Shown: positions 1-5,700, counted from the first letter of the stretch. The stretch: 6,008 nt of DNA from CAZTJA01 sp964613745 (GCA_964613745.1 CAZTJA010000149.1:1-6008), one strand, 5' to 3'. Translations and numbers: made by a program. The notes: generated by a model not told the origin, from the sequence alone.

Positions 1-678
1 AAGCAGTTCGGAGGTCAATGGGACTACAGAAAAGTCTGGGAACCCGGAATTCCCGGCCAGGGCAAATCTTTTCCGTGCGGCCACTGTTCGATGGGGTATG
101 CCTTTGTTTCAACAGTCGCTCTGTATAGATTTCATCCAGTCGGCGCGGTCATATCAGGTGGGGCTGCGATCCTCTACGGGACTGCCCTCGGTATTGGAAG
201 AATTGCCCAAGGCGGGCACTTTGCCTCGGATGTCATATGGGCTGCTATGCTTGTATTTGCCACCATTTCTGCTCTGTATTATTTCGTGTTGAAAATACCG
301 TCCGGATACTTAGAAGTGTGGCCCATACGACCTTCCCTGAGAAATTGCCTCATTTTCCAAGCGATAATTGCGATTGTAATTCTCCTTAACACACCATTTT
401 ATCAGGAATCCATAAAAAGGATCGATATTCCAAAAGGTATCGATAGCGTGATCATACAACCGCTACCCTACGTAATTTCGGAGGGGCCGTTGATCATTAA
501 TGATCCAAGCAACCTTATTATCCGGACTATCAAGGCAGGTTTGGGTTTGCCCGGCGGCAGATTGGATGACGAATTCCAGACAGTCGTTAAAGGAGACCAA
601 ATGTTTGTGCGTTATGGTCTGAAGGAATCCGGGCACATTCGTAGATCTTTCAGCAGTATCAGGGCGGAATCGTTTTAG
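1..678 (+). CDS. PAP2-family membrane phosphatase, 5' end cut off by the window
   Basis: The reading frame is open from base 1, so the true start lies outside; 225 residues are visible. PAP2 enzymes hydrolyse phosphate monoesters or pyrophosphates of membrane lipids (undecaprenyl pyrophosphate, phosphatidic acid, lipid A). Seen here: the C2 motif appears as FPCGHCSMG around residues 25-33, with Cys where most members have Ser (PSGH), and the C3 motif appears as GRIAQGGHFASD, giving R-x5-H-x3-D with the nucleophilic His. The C1 motif (K-x6-RP) must lie upstream of the window. Hydrophobic segments follow around residues 33-58, 70-95 and 115-130. About 90 further residues form a soluble tail without a recognised domain, which is longer than in minimal PAP2 proteins. 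The gene converges on the minus-strand gene ending at 711. The family is clear, but the substrate is not; a lipid A or undecaprenyl phosphate role is only a guess. Confidence 0.88.
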   Translation, partial: KQFGGQWDYRKVWEPGIPGQGKSFPCGHCSMGYAFVSTVALYRFHPVGAVISGGAAILYGTALGIGRIAQGGHFASDVIWAAMLVFATISALYYFVLKIPSGYLEVWPIRPSLRNCLIFQAIIAIVILLNTPFYQESIKRIDIPKGIDSVIIQPLPYVISEGPLIINDPSNLIIRTIKAGLGLPGGRLDDEFQTVVKGDQMFVRYGLKESGHIRRSFSSIRAESF

Positions 679-679
679 C

Positions 680-701
680 GGGAGAACCTCATGGTTCTCC
701 C
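680..701. terminator. Hairpin between convergent genes, possible terminator
   Basis: A perfect 9-bp inverted repeat (GGGAGAACC, loop TCAT, GGTTCTCCC) starts 2 nt after the phosphatase stop and ends 9 nt before the end of the facing gene. Its position suits a shared bidirectional terminator. No T-run follows it on either strand (the plus strand continues CTGAAAAAA), so it is not a textbook intrinsic terminator. It may instead protect the 3' ends of both transcripts. Confidence 0.5.
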
Positions 702-710
702 CTGAAAAAA

Positions 711-1058
711 TTAACCGAATACGTGTTTGCCTTTTTCTTCTGATGTATCAGGTTTCTTAGCATTCCTGGCAGGAAGTTCAGCGCTCAATCTGTCCCTCAT
801 TCGAGCCAAAATGTTCAACCCGAGTTCCAGATGTTTAATCGTTGGGTCTAAAACCTCTCTGGAAAAATACCGGTAATAATAACCGTTACAACCATCCGCC
901 TCGAATAAGGCATCATTAGCAGCTTTTCTCCATTTGTCGAATCTACAACGATCAAAGTTGACATTTACAGCCATGCCGTGTTCTTGGTCCCGCTCCAGCA
1001 AGTCTCTTCCCATATCGTGAACAGCGTCCAGCCGATCGATCAAATCAAATGTTTCCAT
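711..1058 (-). CDS. Small helical protein of unknown function, paralogue A
   Basis: This 115-residue soluble protein has no signal peptide or membrane segment, and I do not recognise its family. It is a diverged copy of the neighbouring gene at 1141-1482. From residue 39 to 91 the two align without gaps with 23 of 53 identities, including RF..WRK..N..L, one shared Cys (residue 57), FSREV..P (65-72) and LE.GL.IL...RD (77-89). The pattern suggests three or four amphipathic helices, with a charged, probably disordered tail (residues 97-115). The ATG is supported by AAGGAG on the minus strand (plus 1067-1072), 8 nt upstream. The 82-nt gap to paralogue B holds two hairpins, so A is probably co-transcribed with B but at a lower or conditional level. 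No enzymatic motif is visible. A HEPN-like toxin fold was considered, but its R-x4-6-H signature is not convincing. Confidence 0.8.
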   Translation of the reverse strand: METFDLIDRLDAVHDMGRDLLERDQEHGMAVNVNFDRCRFDKWRKAANDALFEADGCNGYYYRYFSREVLDPTIKHLELGLNILARMRDRLSAELPARNAKKPDTSEEKGKHVFG

Positions 1059-1072
1059 AAGGATTTCTCCTT
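1059..1072 (-). promoter_or_regulatory. Ribosome binding site inside a small hairpin, upstream of paralogue A
   Basis: Read on the minus strand this is AAGGA-GAAA-TCCTT, directly followed by the ATG. The Shine-Dalgarno AAGGAG forms one arm plus the first loop base of a 5-bp hairpin closed by a GNRA-type GAAA loop. The RBS call is firm. Control by sequestration is inference, and the stem is weak because only two of its pairs are GC. Confidence 0.6.
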
Positions 1073-1085
1073 GTAATGCCGTATT

Positions 1086-1113
1086 AAAACGAAAGTCGCC
1101 ATATTGGCTTTCG
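1086..1113 (-). terminator. Putative intrinsic terminator or attenuator between paralogues B and A
   Basis: On the minus strand CGAAAG pairs with CTTTCG, continued by an inner CCA/TGG match across a 3-nt bulge, and TTTT follows immediately (plus 1086-1089). It lies after paralogue B and before paralogue A, in the direction of transcription. The stem is modest and the T-run short, so partial read-through is more likely than full termination. Confidence 0.45.
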
Positions 1114-1115
1114 AG

Positions 1116-1136
1116 ACGATTTCCAATGGAAATCGT
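1116..1136 (-). repeat. Perfect 9-bp inverted repeat just after paralogue B
   Basis: The arms ACGATTTCC and GGAAATCGT are separated by 3 nt, and the structure begins 4 nt past the stop codon of paralogue B. No T-run follows directly, but the terminator-like hairpin starts only 2 nt further along the minus strand. It could stabilise the 3' end of the upstream message or form a two-stem intercistronic element with the next hairpin. The inverted repeat is certain; its role is inferred. Confidence 0.55.
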
Positions 1137-1140
1137 ATGA

Positions 1141-1482
1141 TCATAACCTGTGGTCTTGTTCTATGGATTCAAGGGGAAAAGCTCGGGTTTTTTGCAATAA
1201 CCCATTGTAAATTTCATCCCTTACTCCGAAAAGAATACGAAGCCCCTCCTCTAAATCTCTTACGTCCGGTCGAATAACCTCTCTCGAAAAATGTTTGTAG
1301 GAAAGGTCACTGCAGTGTTCCAGGGAACAAAGAAACTCGTTTACATCCTTCCTCCAAGTGTTGAAGCGACTTCCGTTCAGTCTCTCCGGAGAAAACCCCC
1401 GGTGTGCAGTCCCTTCAGCAATCTTTTGTCCTCTTTCGTATAGATCATCAATAATTTCCAACAAAGTGGGTTCGTTTTGCAT
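1141..1482 (-). CDS. Small helical protein of unknown function, paralogue B
   Basis: This 113-residue soluble protein is the promoter-proximal member of the tandem pair. It shares with paralogue A the core SRF.TWRK..N (residues 38-48), Cys57, Y..FSREV..P (62-72) and LE.GL.IL..RD (77-89). The N-terminal 35 residues are also similar, with a one-residue shift (a conserved Gly at 18 here and 17 in A). The C-termini are unrelated. I cannot assign a family. The composition is highly charged, with predicted helices and no transmembrane segment. The ATG has only a weak upstream AAGAG about 9 nt away, so translation may be modest. It is transcribed divergently from the secreted-protein/flippase operon. 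The low identity between the copies implies an old duplication and probably separate roles or hetero-oligomers; this is inference. Confidence 0.78.
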   Translation of the reverse strand: MQNEPTLLEIIDDLYERGQKIAEGTAHRGFSPERLNGSRFNTWRKDVNEFLCSLEHCSDLSYKHFSREVIRPDVRDLEEGLRILFGVRDEIYNGLLQKTRAFPLESIEQDHRL

Positions 1483-1500
1483 GACAATACGCTCTTAATA

Positions 1501-1525
1501 ATTTATTTGTTTGATTAATTGCCGG
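1501..1525 (-). promoter_or_regulatory. Possible sigma-70 promoter for the paralogue pair
   Basis: On the minus strand TTGCCG, a 17-bp spacer and TAAATT fit the -35/-10 layout, with each box matching consensus at four positions. The sequence between this and the ATG is AT-rich and short, as expected for a leader. The -35 box lies within the 16-bp palindrome at 1516-1531. This is prediction from consensus only. Confidence 0.4.
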
Positions 1526-1531
1526 CAATTA
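1516..1531. promoter_or_regulatory. 16-bp perfect palindrome, candidate operator
   Basis: TAATTGCCGGCAATTA is a perfect dyad in the divergent region between the paralogue pair and the secreted-protein operon. Its size and symmetry suit a dimeric helix-turn-helix regulator, and it overlaps the predicted -35 box of the minus-strand promoter, which would suit repression. No cognate regulator is visible in the window. Confidence 0.5.
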
Positions 1532-1628
1532 GCGGTTACGACACTCGAAAAAAAAAAGTGATCTACAATCAACATGTTCTGAAATTCATGTCTTTCATGC
1601 AGCGACGCCTCTCAGCTTTAAATCTTCC

Positions 1629-1657
1629 TTGACTTAACCGTTTGAAATATTTAGCAT
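1629..1657 (+). promoter_or_regulatory. Sigma-70-type promoter for the secreted-protein/flippase operon
   Basis: TTGACT (five of six matches) is followed, after exactly 17 bp, by TAGCAT (four of six). Transcription would start near 1664. That leaves only about 8 nt before the GTG at 1672 but a normal leader before the ATG at 1702, which helps decide the start of the first gene. Confidence 0.6.
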
Positions 1658-1701
1658 AGCCACGGATTGGCGTGCCAAAAATCCGCTTAAGTGAGGCTGA
1701 A

Positions 1702-2070
1702 ATGACAACCAGAGCCGTCTTCACTTTTTATCTATTTATTATGTCGATTATTGCTGTTCCGGGATTTGGTCAACAAGTACCCGGAACTCAGCCCGGGATT
1801 CAAACTCAACCTGAACAAATGCCTCTCCAATATTCATTCAGACCCAATCTTTCCAACCCGGAATATGGTGAATGCTTGGGCTTGGAAAAGCGATGGAAAG
1901 AACTTCATACGCAATATGCAACTGAATACGAGAGGGCAAGATATGTTCGCCCCGGATCTACCAATTTCAATAATTACATGATTTACATTCAGAATCTCAG
2001 ATACGAAGCGGAGAAAGCCTGGATGAATTTCAGCTCGAGATGCGTGTACTTCCCGAGAAATGAATATTAG
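1702..2070 (+). CDS. Small secreted two-cysteine helical protein of unknown function
   Basis: I chose the ATG at 1702 (122 residues) over the in-frame GTG at 1672. It has TGAGG 5 nt upstream, the predicted transcription start lies near 1664, and the protein then begins directly with a signal peptide. That signal is an Arg at residue 4, a hydrophobic core at 5-19, and probable cleavage after VPGFG (residue 23). A Pro/Gln-rich linker (about 24-55) follows, then two amphipathic helices (about 59-82 and 89-113) rich in Tyr, Trp, Arg and Glu. The only cysteines are Cys58, just before the first helix, and Cys114, just after the second, so one disulfide could staple a helical hairpin in the periplasm. 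I recognise no family. The flippase-like gene starts 8 nt later, so the two are very likely co-transcribed. Calling it a periplasmic partner of that protein is inference. Confidence 0.75.
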   Translation: MTTRAVFTFYLFIMSIIAVPGFGQQVPGTQPGIQTQPEQMPLQYSFRPNLSNPEYGECLGLEKRWKELHTQYATEYERARYVRPGSTNFNNYMIYIQNLRYEAEKAWMNFSSRCVYFPRNEY

Positions 2071-2078
2071 ACAGGCAG

Positions 2079-3122
2079 ATGAATGTGAAATGTGAAAAAT
2101 CCGACTTACAACAAATTACTTCTACGGACCCACAAATAACGGGCTACTCTACGGAGCGCATTTTAAAATCCGTTATAATCTTCGCCGTGGTCGGTGCTTT
2201 GTTATACGGAGCAGCCGGCATTGTTACCGATTATCGAACAATTCTTGGGGCAATAGTAGCTTTTCCATTCGATCAATTGATTATCGTACTGAGTGCTGTG
2301 GTCATTGGCTGGCTCATTAGAGCGTGGAGATTTGATTTCTATCTTAAGAGATCCGGACTAAAAGCAGGATTTCTGTATTCAACGGCCACTTTCCTGGCCG
2401 GTTTTGCGCTAACAGGAACTCCGGGAAAAGTCGGAGAGGCAGTAAAAGGGGTCTTTCTCAAGAGAGACTATGGATTTTCGTACACTAAGTTGGTCGGCAT
2501 CGTAATGATCGAACGCCTCATGGATTTATGGGGCGTCCTGATTCTCGGTTCTTTTTCCATTTTGCTTTTCGAAGGTTGGGAAAATCTCTTCTTATTTTGC
2601 GGTGTGGCTGTTATTTGCGGCGGTCTCTTCCTATCAATTGAAAATCTGTATAAACCAATTCTTGAAAAATTGGGACAGATAAGAATTTTCACCTGGATAA
2701 GCGTGAAGGTTCTGCATATCTTATTAGCTGCCAAAGAACTTATGACTCCCGGCACGTTTTTCTTGGGACTGTTGTTGTCTACACTTTCCTGGGGTTTAGA
2801 ATCTTTTGCCATGTATGTAATTTTAAGAGGGCTGGATCTCACTGTCGGTATGCTGGAAGCGAATTTTGTTTACAGTTTTTCTACTTTGATCGGTGCTTTG
2901 TCAATGTTGCCGGGCGGGGTAGGCGGAACTGAGGCGGCCATGATAGGTTTGCTTAAAGTGTTGGGTGTTTCATATTCTTCCGCTCTACCGGCGGTAATAC
3001 TTATCAGGGTCTGCACACTGTGGTTTGCCGTATTCGTAGGAACCCTCGTCATTTTCTTTATGATGTCTACCAAAGCAAGCAGGATTTCGGGAAAAAAGAG
3101 CACTATGACCAAAGTCACGTAA
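2079..3122 (+). CDS. Flippase-like membrane protein (UPF0104 / LPG-synthase membrane domain family)
   Basis: This 347-residue integral membrane protein has about eight hydrophobic segments (roughly 30-50, 66-82, 99-112, 138-163, 169-185, 226-249, 262-280 and 300-330). Family signatures seen are IRAWRF (80-85), TGTPGKVGE (112-120), ERLMD (145-149) and LPGGVGGTE (277-285). These belong to the superfamily of the MprF flippase domain and archaeal AglD, often annotated as flippase-like or lysylphosphatidylglycerol-synthase transmembrane proteins. There is no C-terminal aminoacyl-transferase domain, so it is not a full MprF. The likely role is moving or handling a lipid or lipid-linked sugar in the inner membrane; the substrate is unknown. 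The length is normal for the stand-alone family. The ATG at 2079 has a weak AGG-containing RBS and lies 8 nt after the secreted-protein gene. It converges on mltG with a 40-bp gap and no clear terminator. Confidence 0.9.
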   Translation: MNVKCEKSDLQQITSTDPQITGYSTERILKSVIIFAVVGALLYGAAGIVTDYRTILGAIVAFPFDQLIIVLSAVVIGWLIRAWRFDFYLKRSGLKAGFLYSTATFLAGFALTGTPGKVGEAVKGVFLKRDYGFSYTKLVGIVMIERLMDLWGVLILGSFSILLFEGWENLFLFCGVAVICGGLFLSIENLYKPILEKLGQIRIFTWISVKVLHILLAAKELMTPGTFFLGLLLSTLSWGLESFAMYVILRGLDLTVGMLEANFVYSFSTLIGALSMLPGGVGGTEAAMIGLLKVLGVSYSSALPAVILIRVCTLWFAVFVGTLVIFFMMSTKASRISGKKSTMTKVT

Positions 3123-3162
3123 ATGTCCGGGCAGAGCCGGTCCGAAACGGTAAATTGCTCAG

Positions 3163-4218
3163 CTAATCAACTTGGGTTTTGTTGCGCTGATAGGTGTTAA
3201 CCCATTTGTTGTGTTCTTTAAGAGAGCTTGAAAACTGGTGACTTCCGTCATTCCTCGCCACAAAATATAGATAGTCCACATCTGCCGGACTAACTGCCGC
3301 AATGAGAGACTCTTTTCCCGGATTACAAATCGGCCCGGGAGGCAATCCAAAATTCTGGTACGTATTGTATGGATGTTTCCGATTCAAATCATCACGGGTG
3401 ATCTTTGATCCCATTGACTTGATGCCGTAAATGACTGTGGGATCGGATTGTAGTCTCATGTTTTGTTTAAGCCTGTTGTGAAAAACGGCTGACACGAATT
3501 GGTGTTCGGAACTGCGCGCTTCTTTTTCGATGAGAGATGCCAATGTTATAACTTGATTCATAGTCCATCCATTTTCCGAGGCTGCATTTTTCACGTGCTT
3601 GTCATAGATGGAATTGAAGCGCTGGACCATTTTGCGAATGATCAATTTTGGATCCGACCGTTCAGAATATCTGAAAAAATAGGTATCAGGAAACAAGTAG
3701 CCTTCAAGACTATTCGATTCAAGCCCAAGTTCTTTTAGAAAAGCCGGATCTACGGATAACTTGAGGAAATCGTCCTTGTTCAGCAAACTTGATGCCTGAA
3801 ACAACTCACCTATTTGATAGATGTCATATCCTTCTGGGACCGTAAGAGAATGCATTAAGGTTTTTCCGGATATGAGCTGGTCGAGAACTTCCCCCGGATC
3901 GGTTCCGGCCCGCAAGGCATAATCTCCTGCCTTGATGTTCCGTTGTTCACCTCTGATCATTGCAACAATTCTAAATACGAGTCGGTTCGAAATAATTCCA
4001 TGATCGTGAAGAATAGATGTGATTTGTCCTAGCGATGCCCCTTTGGGAATCGTTACGATGACTTCCTGACCGGTCTGAGCGGGAGGTTGCTGGGAAGAAG
4101 ATAGATCCTTTAATAACATAGGTAATCGTGAATAAGCGTAGTATCCACCATAACCTATAGCAACAAGAATCAGAATTGTAAAAAGAGCTTTAATCAGCTG
4201 AAAAAACGGGAATCGCAT
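3163..4218 (-). CDS. mltG: Endolytic murein transglycosylase MltG (YceG-like)
   Basis: MltG cleaves nascent peptidoglycan glycan strands inside the chain at the outer face of the inner membrane and thereby helps set strand length. Seen here (351 residues): an N-terminal transmembrane anchor (about 9-30), a Ser/Gln/Pro linker, a LysM-like segment beginning at VTIPKG (55-60), the LEGYLFPDTY motif (171-180), and the catalytic block LASLIEKEA with Glu231 matching the E. coli MltG catalytic Glu218. These are followed by VFHNRL (245-250), QSDPTVIYG (257-265), NTY....GLPPGPI (285-297) and DYLYFV (315-320). All key positions are intact and the length is typical. Its ATG overlaps the ruvX stop by one base (TAATG), which implies translational coupling downstream of ruvX. 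The ruvX-mltG order is one I associate with deltaproteobacteria, stated from memory. Confidence 0.97.
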   Translation of the reverse strand: MRFPFFQLIKALFTILILVAIGYGGYYAYSRLPMLLKDLSSSQQPPAQTGQEVIVTIPKGASLGQITSILHDHGIISNRLVFRIVAMIRGEQRNIKAGDYALRAGTDPGEVLDQLISGKTLMHSLTVPEGYDIYQIGELFQASSLLNKDDFLKLSVDPAFLKELGLESNSLEGYLFPDTYFFRYSERSDPKLIIRKMVQRFNSIYDKHVKNAASENGWTMNQVITLASLIEKEARSSEHQFVSAVFHNRLKQNMRLQSDPTVIYGIKSMGSKITRDDLNRKHPYNTYQNFGLPPGPICNPGKESLIAAVSPADVDYLYFVARNDGSHQFSSSLKEHNKWVNTYQRNKTQVD

Positions 4219-4643
4219 TAGAGATGAAAACCTCTGCTCCTATTGTCCAGATACCCCTGTAGTATTAACACAGCTGCAATCTTGTCCACCAACTTCCGCC
4301 GTTTACTTCTGCTTAAATCGGCTTCGAGTAAAATTCGATCTGCGGCAACCGTCGATAATCTTTCGTCCCATTCGAGCACAGGGATGCTGATCATGGTGCT
4401 AAGAAGAGCGATGAATTCACGCACTTTTTGAGCCTGAGTTCCTGCGGATCCGTCCATGTTGAACGGCATTCCAACAACAATTTCAGAAACGGTATATTGA
4501 TTGACAAGACCTACTATGTGTTTCGCGTCCTGCTCGGAAGTTTTTGCGCTAAGCACTTCGAGAGGCTGGGCTGTTAACGTAAGCTCGTCGCTAAGGGCTA
4601 TTCCTATTCTCTTAGAACCGATATCGAGACCCAATATACGCAA
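4218..4643 (-). CDS. ruvX: RuvX/YqgF, putative pre-16S rRNA nuclease
   Basis: This is a 141-residue RNase H-fold protein of the YqgF family, implicated in processing the 5' end of 16S rRNA (older annotations call it a Holliday junction resolvase). Seen here: GLDIGSKRIGIALSD (5-19, acidic Asp7), IVVGMPFNMDGS (55-66), EWDERLST (91-98, Glu94) and RRKLVDKIAAVLIL (115-128, Asp120). The three acidic positions expected for metal binding are present. The start is TTG: no ATG or GTG occurs in frame between it and the upstream in-frame stop, the conserved motif begins four residues in, and AGGTG lies 5 nt upstream (plus 4649-4653). The rare start may lower expression relative to an ATG. It is the first gene of a two-gene operon with mltG, whose start overlaps its stop. 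Confidence 0.95.
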   Translation of the reverse strand: MRILGLDIGSKRIGIALSDELTLTAQPLEVLSAKTSEQDAKHIVGLVNQYTVSEIVVGMPFNMDGSAGTQAQKVREFIALLSTMISIPVLEWDERLSTVAADRILLEADLSRSKRRKLVDKIAAVLILQGYLDNRSRGFHL

Positions 4644-4675
4644 TTCGGCACCTGACCAATAATTTTGAACGTGTA

Positions 4676-4703
4676 ATTAGACCAAGAGAGAGTTGAATGT
4701 CAA
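4676..4703 (-). promoter_or_regulatory. Strong sigma-70-type promoter for ruvX-mltG
   Basis: On the minus strand a perfect TTGACA (plus 4698-4703) is followed after 16 bp by TCTAAT (plus 4676-4681; five of six matches). The start point would be near 4669, leaving a leader of about 25 nt that contains the AGGTG ribosome binding site. This is the best consensus match in the window and indicates that ruvX-mltG can be transcribed independently of the TPR gene upstream. Confidence 0.65.
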
Positions 4704-4743
4704 TAGAGCGGGAGGCGCAGGCTAATAGCTGAAACTTCGATGA

Positions 4744-5400
4744 TCAATCTTTGGACTCGGACTGTGTATCACCGGAAGCTGTTTTCTTGATTTCGCGAGC
4801 TATTTCGGAAATAAATTTAATGTCCTCCTCATCTATGAAAGGAATGCATTTCTCTCCATGAAAAGGCATAAACTGTTCCTGAATGTGTTCCGGGATGCGA
4901 GTGAGTTTTGGACTCTTAGCGAGAGGAGCAGGCAGATTCTCCAGTGTTTCGCTGGAAATGATTACAACATTTTCAGAATCGGACACGAGAGAAAACTGTG
5001 TTTGCTGAATACGTTTCCCCAGTTTCTCTTTGAATAATTTTTTGATCTGAATTATGAGATCCGGCAGTTTTGCTTTAATTCCGGCAATGGTCTCAATGCC
5101 TTCTATCGCCTGTCGACGCTGGACGTCCGTTCCCATCAGAAGGGCTTCTTCAAAAGCATCAAGAGCCTCAAAGATGTGCTTTCTCAGTAAGTGCGCCCTG
5201 GCTTCAATCAGCATGCTGCGGGCTTCACGTTCATCGAGTGAATCAGGGTCATACGCATTGCGATAACATTCCAGAGCGGAATCTACTTCACCTTGCTCGA
5301 GAAAACGTCTTCCCTGAGCGAACATGGAGAATTCGGAAGCATCGATGTTGGATTGAATCATAGATAGCTCGTTCAGCCTATTTGGTAATAAAATATTCAT
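4744..5400 (-). CDS. TPR-containing protein of unknown function
   Basis: This 218-residue cytosolic protein has no signal peptide or membrane segment. Two tetratricopeptide-like helical pairs are visible: residues 23-50 (A..RRFLEQGEVDSALECYRNAY) and about 57-90 (ARAHLLRKHIFEALDAFEEAL), which together would form a small protein-binding surface. A helical middle (96-130) and a Pro-containing, acidic C-terminal part (135-218) match nothing I know. The start is uncertain: the ATG at 5400 lacks a Shine-Dalgarno sequence, and Met14 (5361) has only a weak GAGC upstream. The conserved part begins near residue 22, so either start keeps the TPR region whole. It lies 100 bp upstream of ruvX in the same orientation, but ruvX has its own promoter. 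It could be a scaffold or adaptor protein; this is inference from the TPR fold only. Confidence 0.82.
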   Translation of the reverse strand: MNILLPNRLNELSMIQSNIDASEFSMFAQGRRFLEQGEVDSALECYRNAYDPDSLDEREARSMLIEARAHLLRKHIFEALDAFEEALLMGTDVQRRQAIEGIETIAGIKAKLPDLIIQIKKLFKEKLGKRIQQTQFSLVSDSENVVIISSETLENLPAPLAKSPKLTRIPEHIQEQFMPFHGEKCIPFIDEEDIKFISEIAREIKKTASGDTQSESKD

Positions 5401-5700
5401 ACAAAGTTATGTATAACGAGTCAGTTCGACTCATTAATTAATGTAGTGCTTAACACATTTGATGCTCCGTTTCAATCAGTTTTATGAGTACCCTGAATTC
5501 GGAATTGATTTTAGATCCGGTTTTGTCTAAGGACTGCCGTTTTTGCGATAGCATCTTAAACCTATGCTCTCTTGAACTTCCGAGTCGTATGAGCGAATAT
5601 ACATTGTTTTCTTAGCGTTTTTTGGAATAATCTAGAAAAATGATAGGAATGATTTGCAGCATGCCTGTTCCGATTTTGTGGAAGCGCGGCCCGGAATAAA
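5401..5700. other. Divergent intergenic region, no convincing gene
   Basis: This 300-bp AT-rich gap separates the TPR gene (minus) from the kinase gene (plus). Its left end holds three adjacent short dyads (5406-5443, listed separately). The rest contains only a 43-codon frame (5484-5615) without a ribosome binding site and a 12-codon frame (5661-5699) just before the kinase start. No promoter with two good boxes is apparent on either strand. Confidence 0.55.
5406..5443. promoter_or_regulatory. Cluster of three adjacent dyads upstream of the TPR gene
   Basis: In order: GTTAT-GT-ATAAC (5406-5417), GAGTC-5 nt-GACTC (5418-5432) and the perfect 12-bp palindrome CATTAATTAATG (5432-5443). They abut one another and lie directly upstream of the TPR start, where a promoter is expected. 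They may be binding sites for one or more dimeric regulators. AT-rich sequence makes short dyads common by chance, so this is tentative. Confidence 0.35.

Noticed and set aside
711..1482. The tandem small genes as a toxin-antitoxin module
   Set aside because: The two proteins are paralogues of each other, not a toxin with a different antitoxin. No known toxin or DNA-binding antitoxin motif is visible, and the HEPN R-x4-6-H signature is not convincing.
1548..1557. Run of ten A residues in the divergent region as a terminator T-run for minus-strand transcription
   Set aside because: No hairpin precedes it on the minus strand and it lies upstream of the minus-strand genes, so it more likely contributes to AT-rich or bent promoter DNA.
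2468..3118. Minus-strand open frames inside the flippase-like gene
   Set aside because: They are antisense to a well-supported membrane protein and show no domain or ribosome binding site.
3134..3160. GAGC...GCTC inverted repeat between the flippase-like gene and mltG as a terminator
   Set aside because: The stem is only 4 bp around a long interior and no T-run follows on either strand.
5661..5699. 12-codon leader peptide just upstream of the kinase start
   Set aside because: It ends 1 nt before the kinase ATG, which is suggestive, but the only upstream AGGA is about 12 nt from its ATG and a frame this short is expected by chance.
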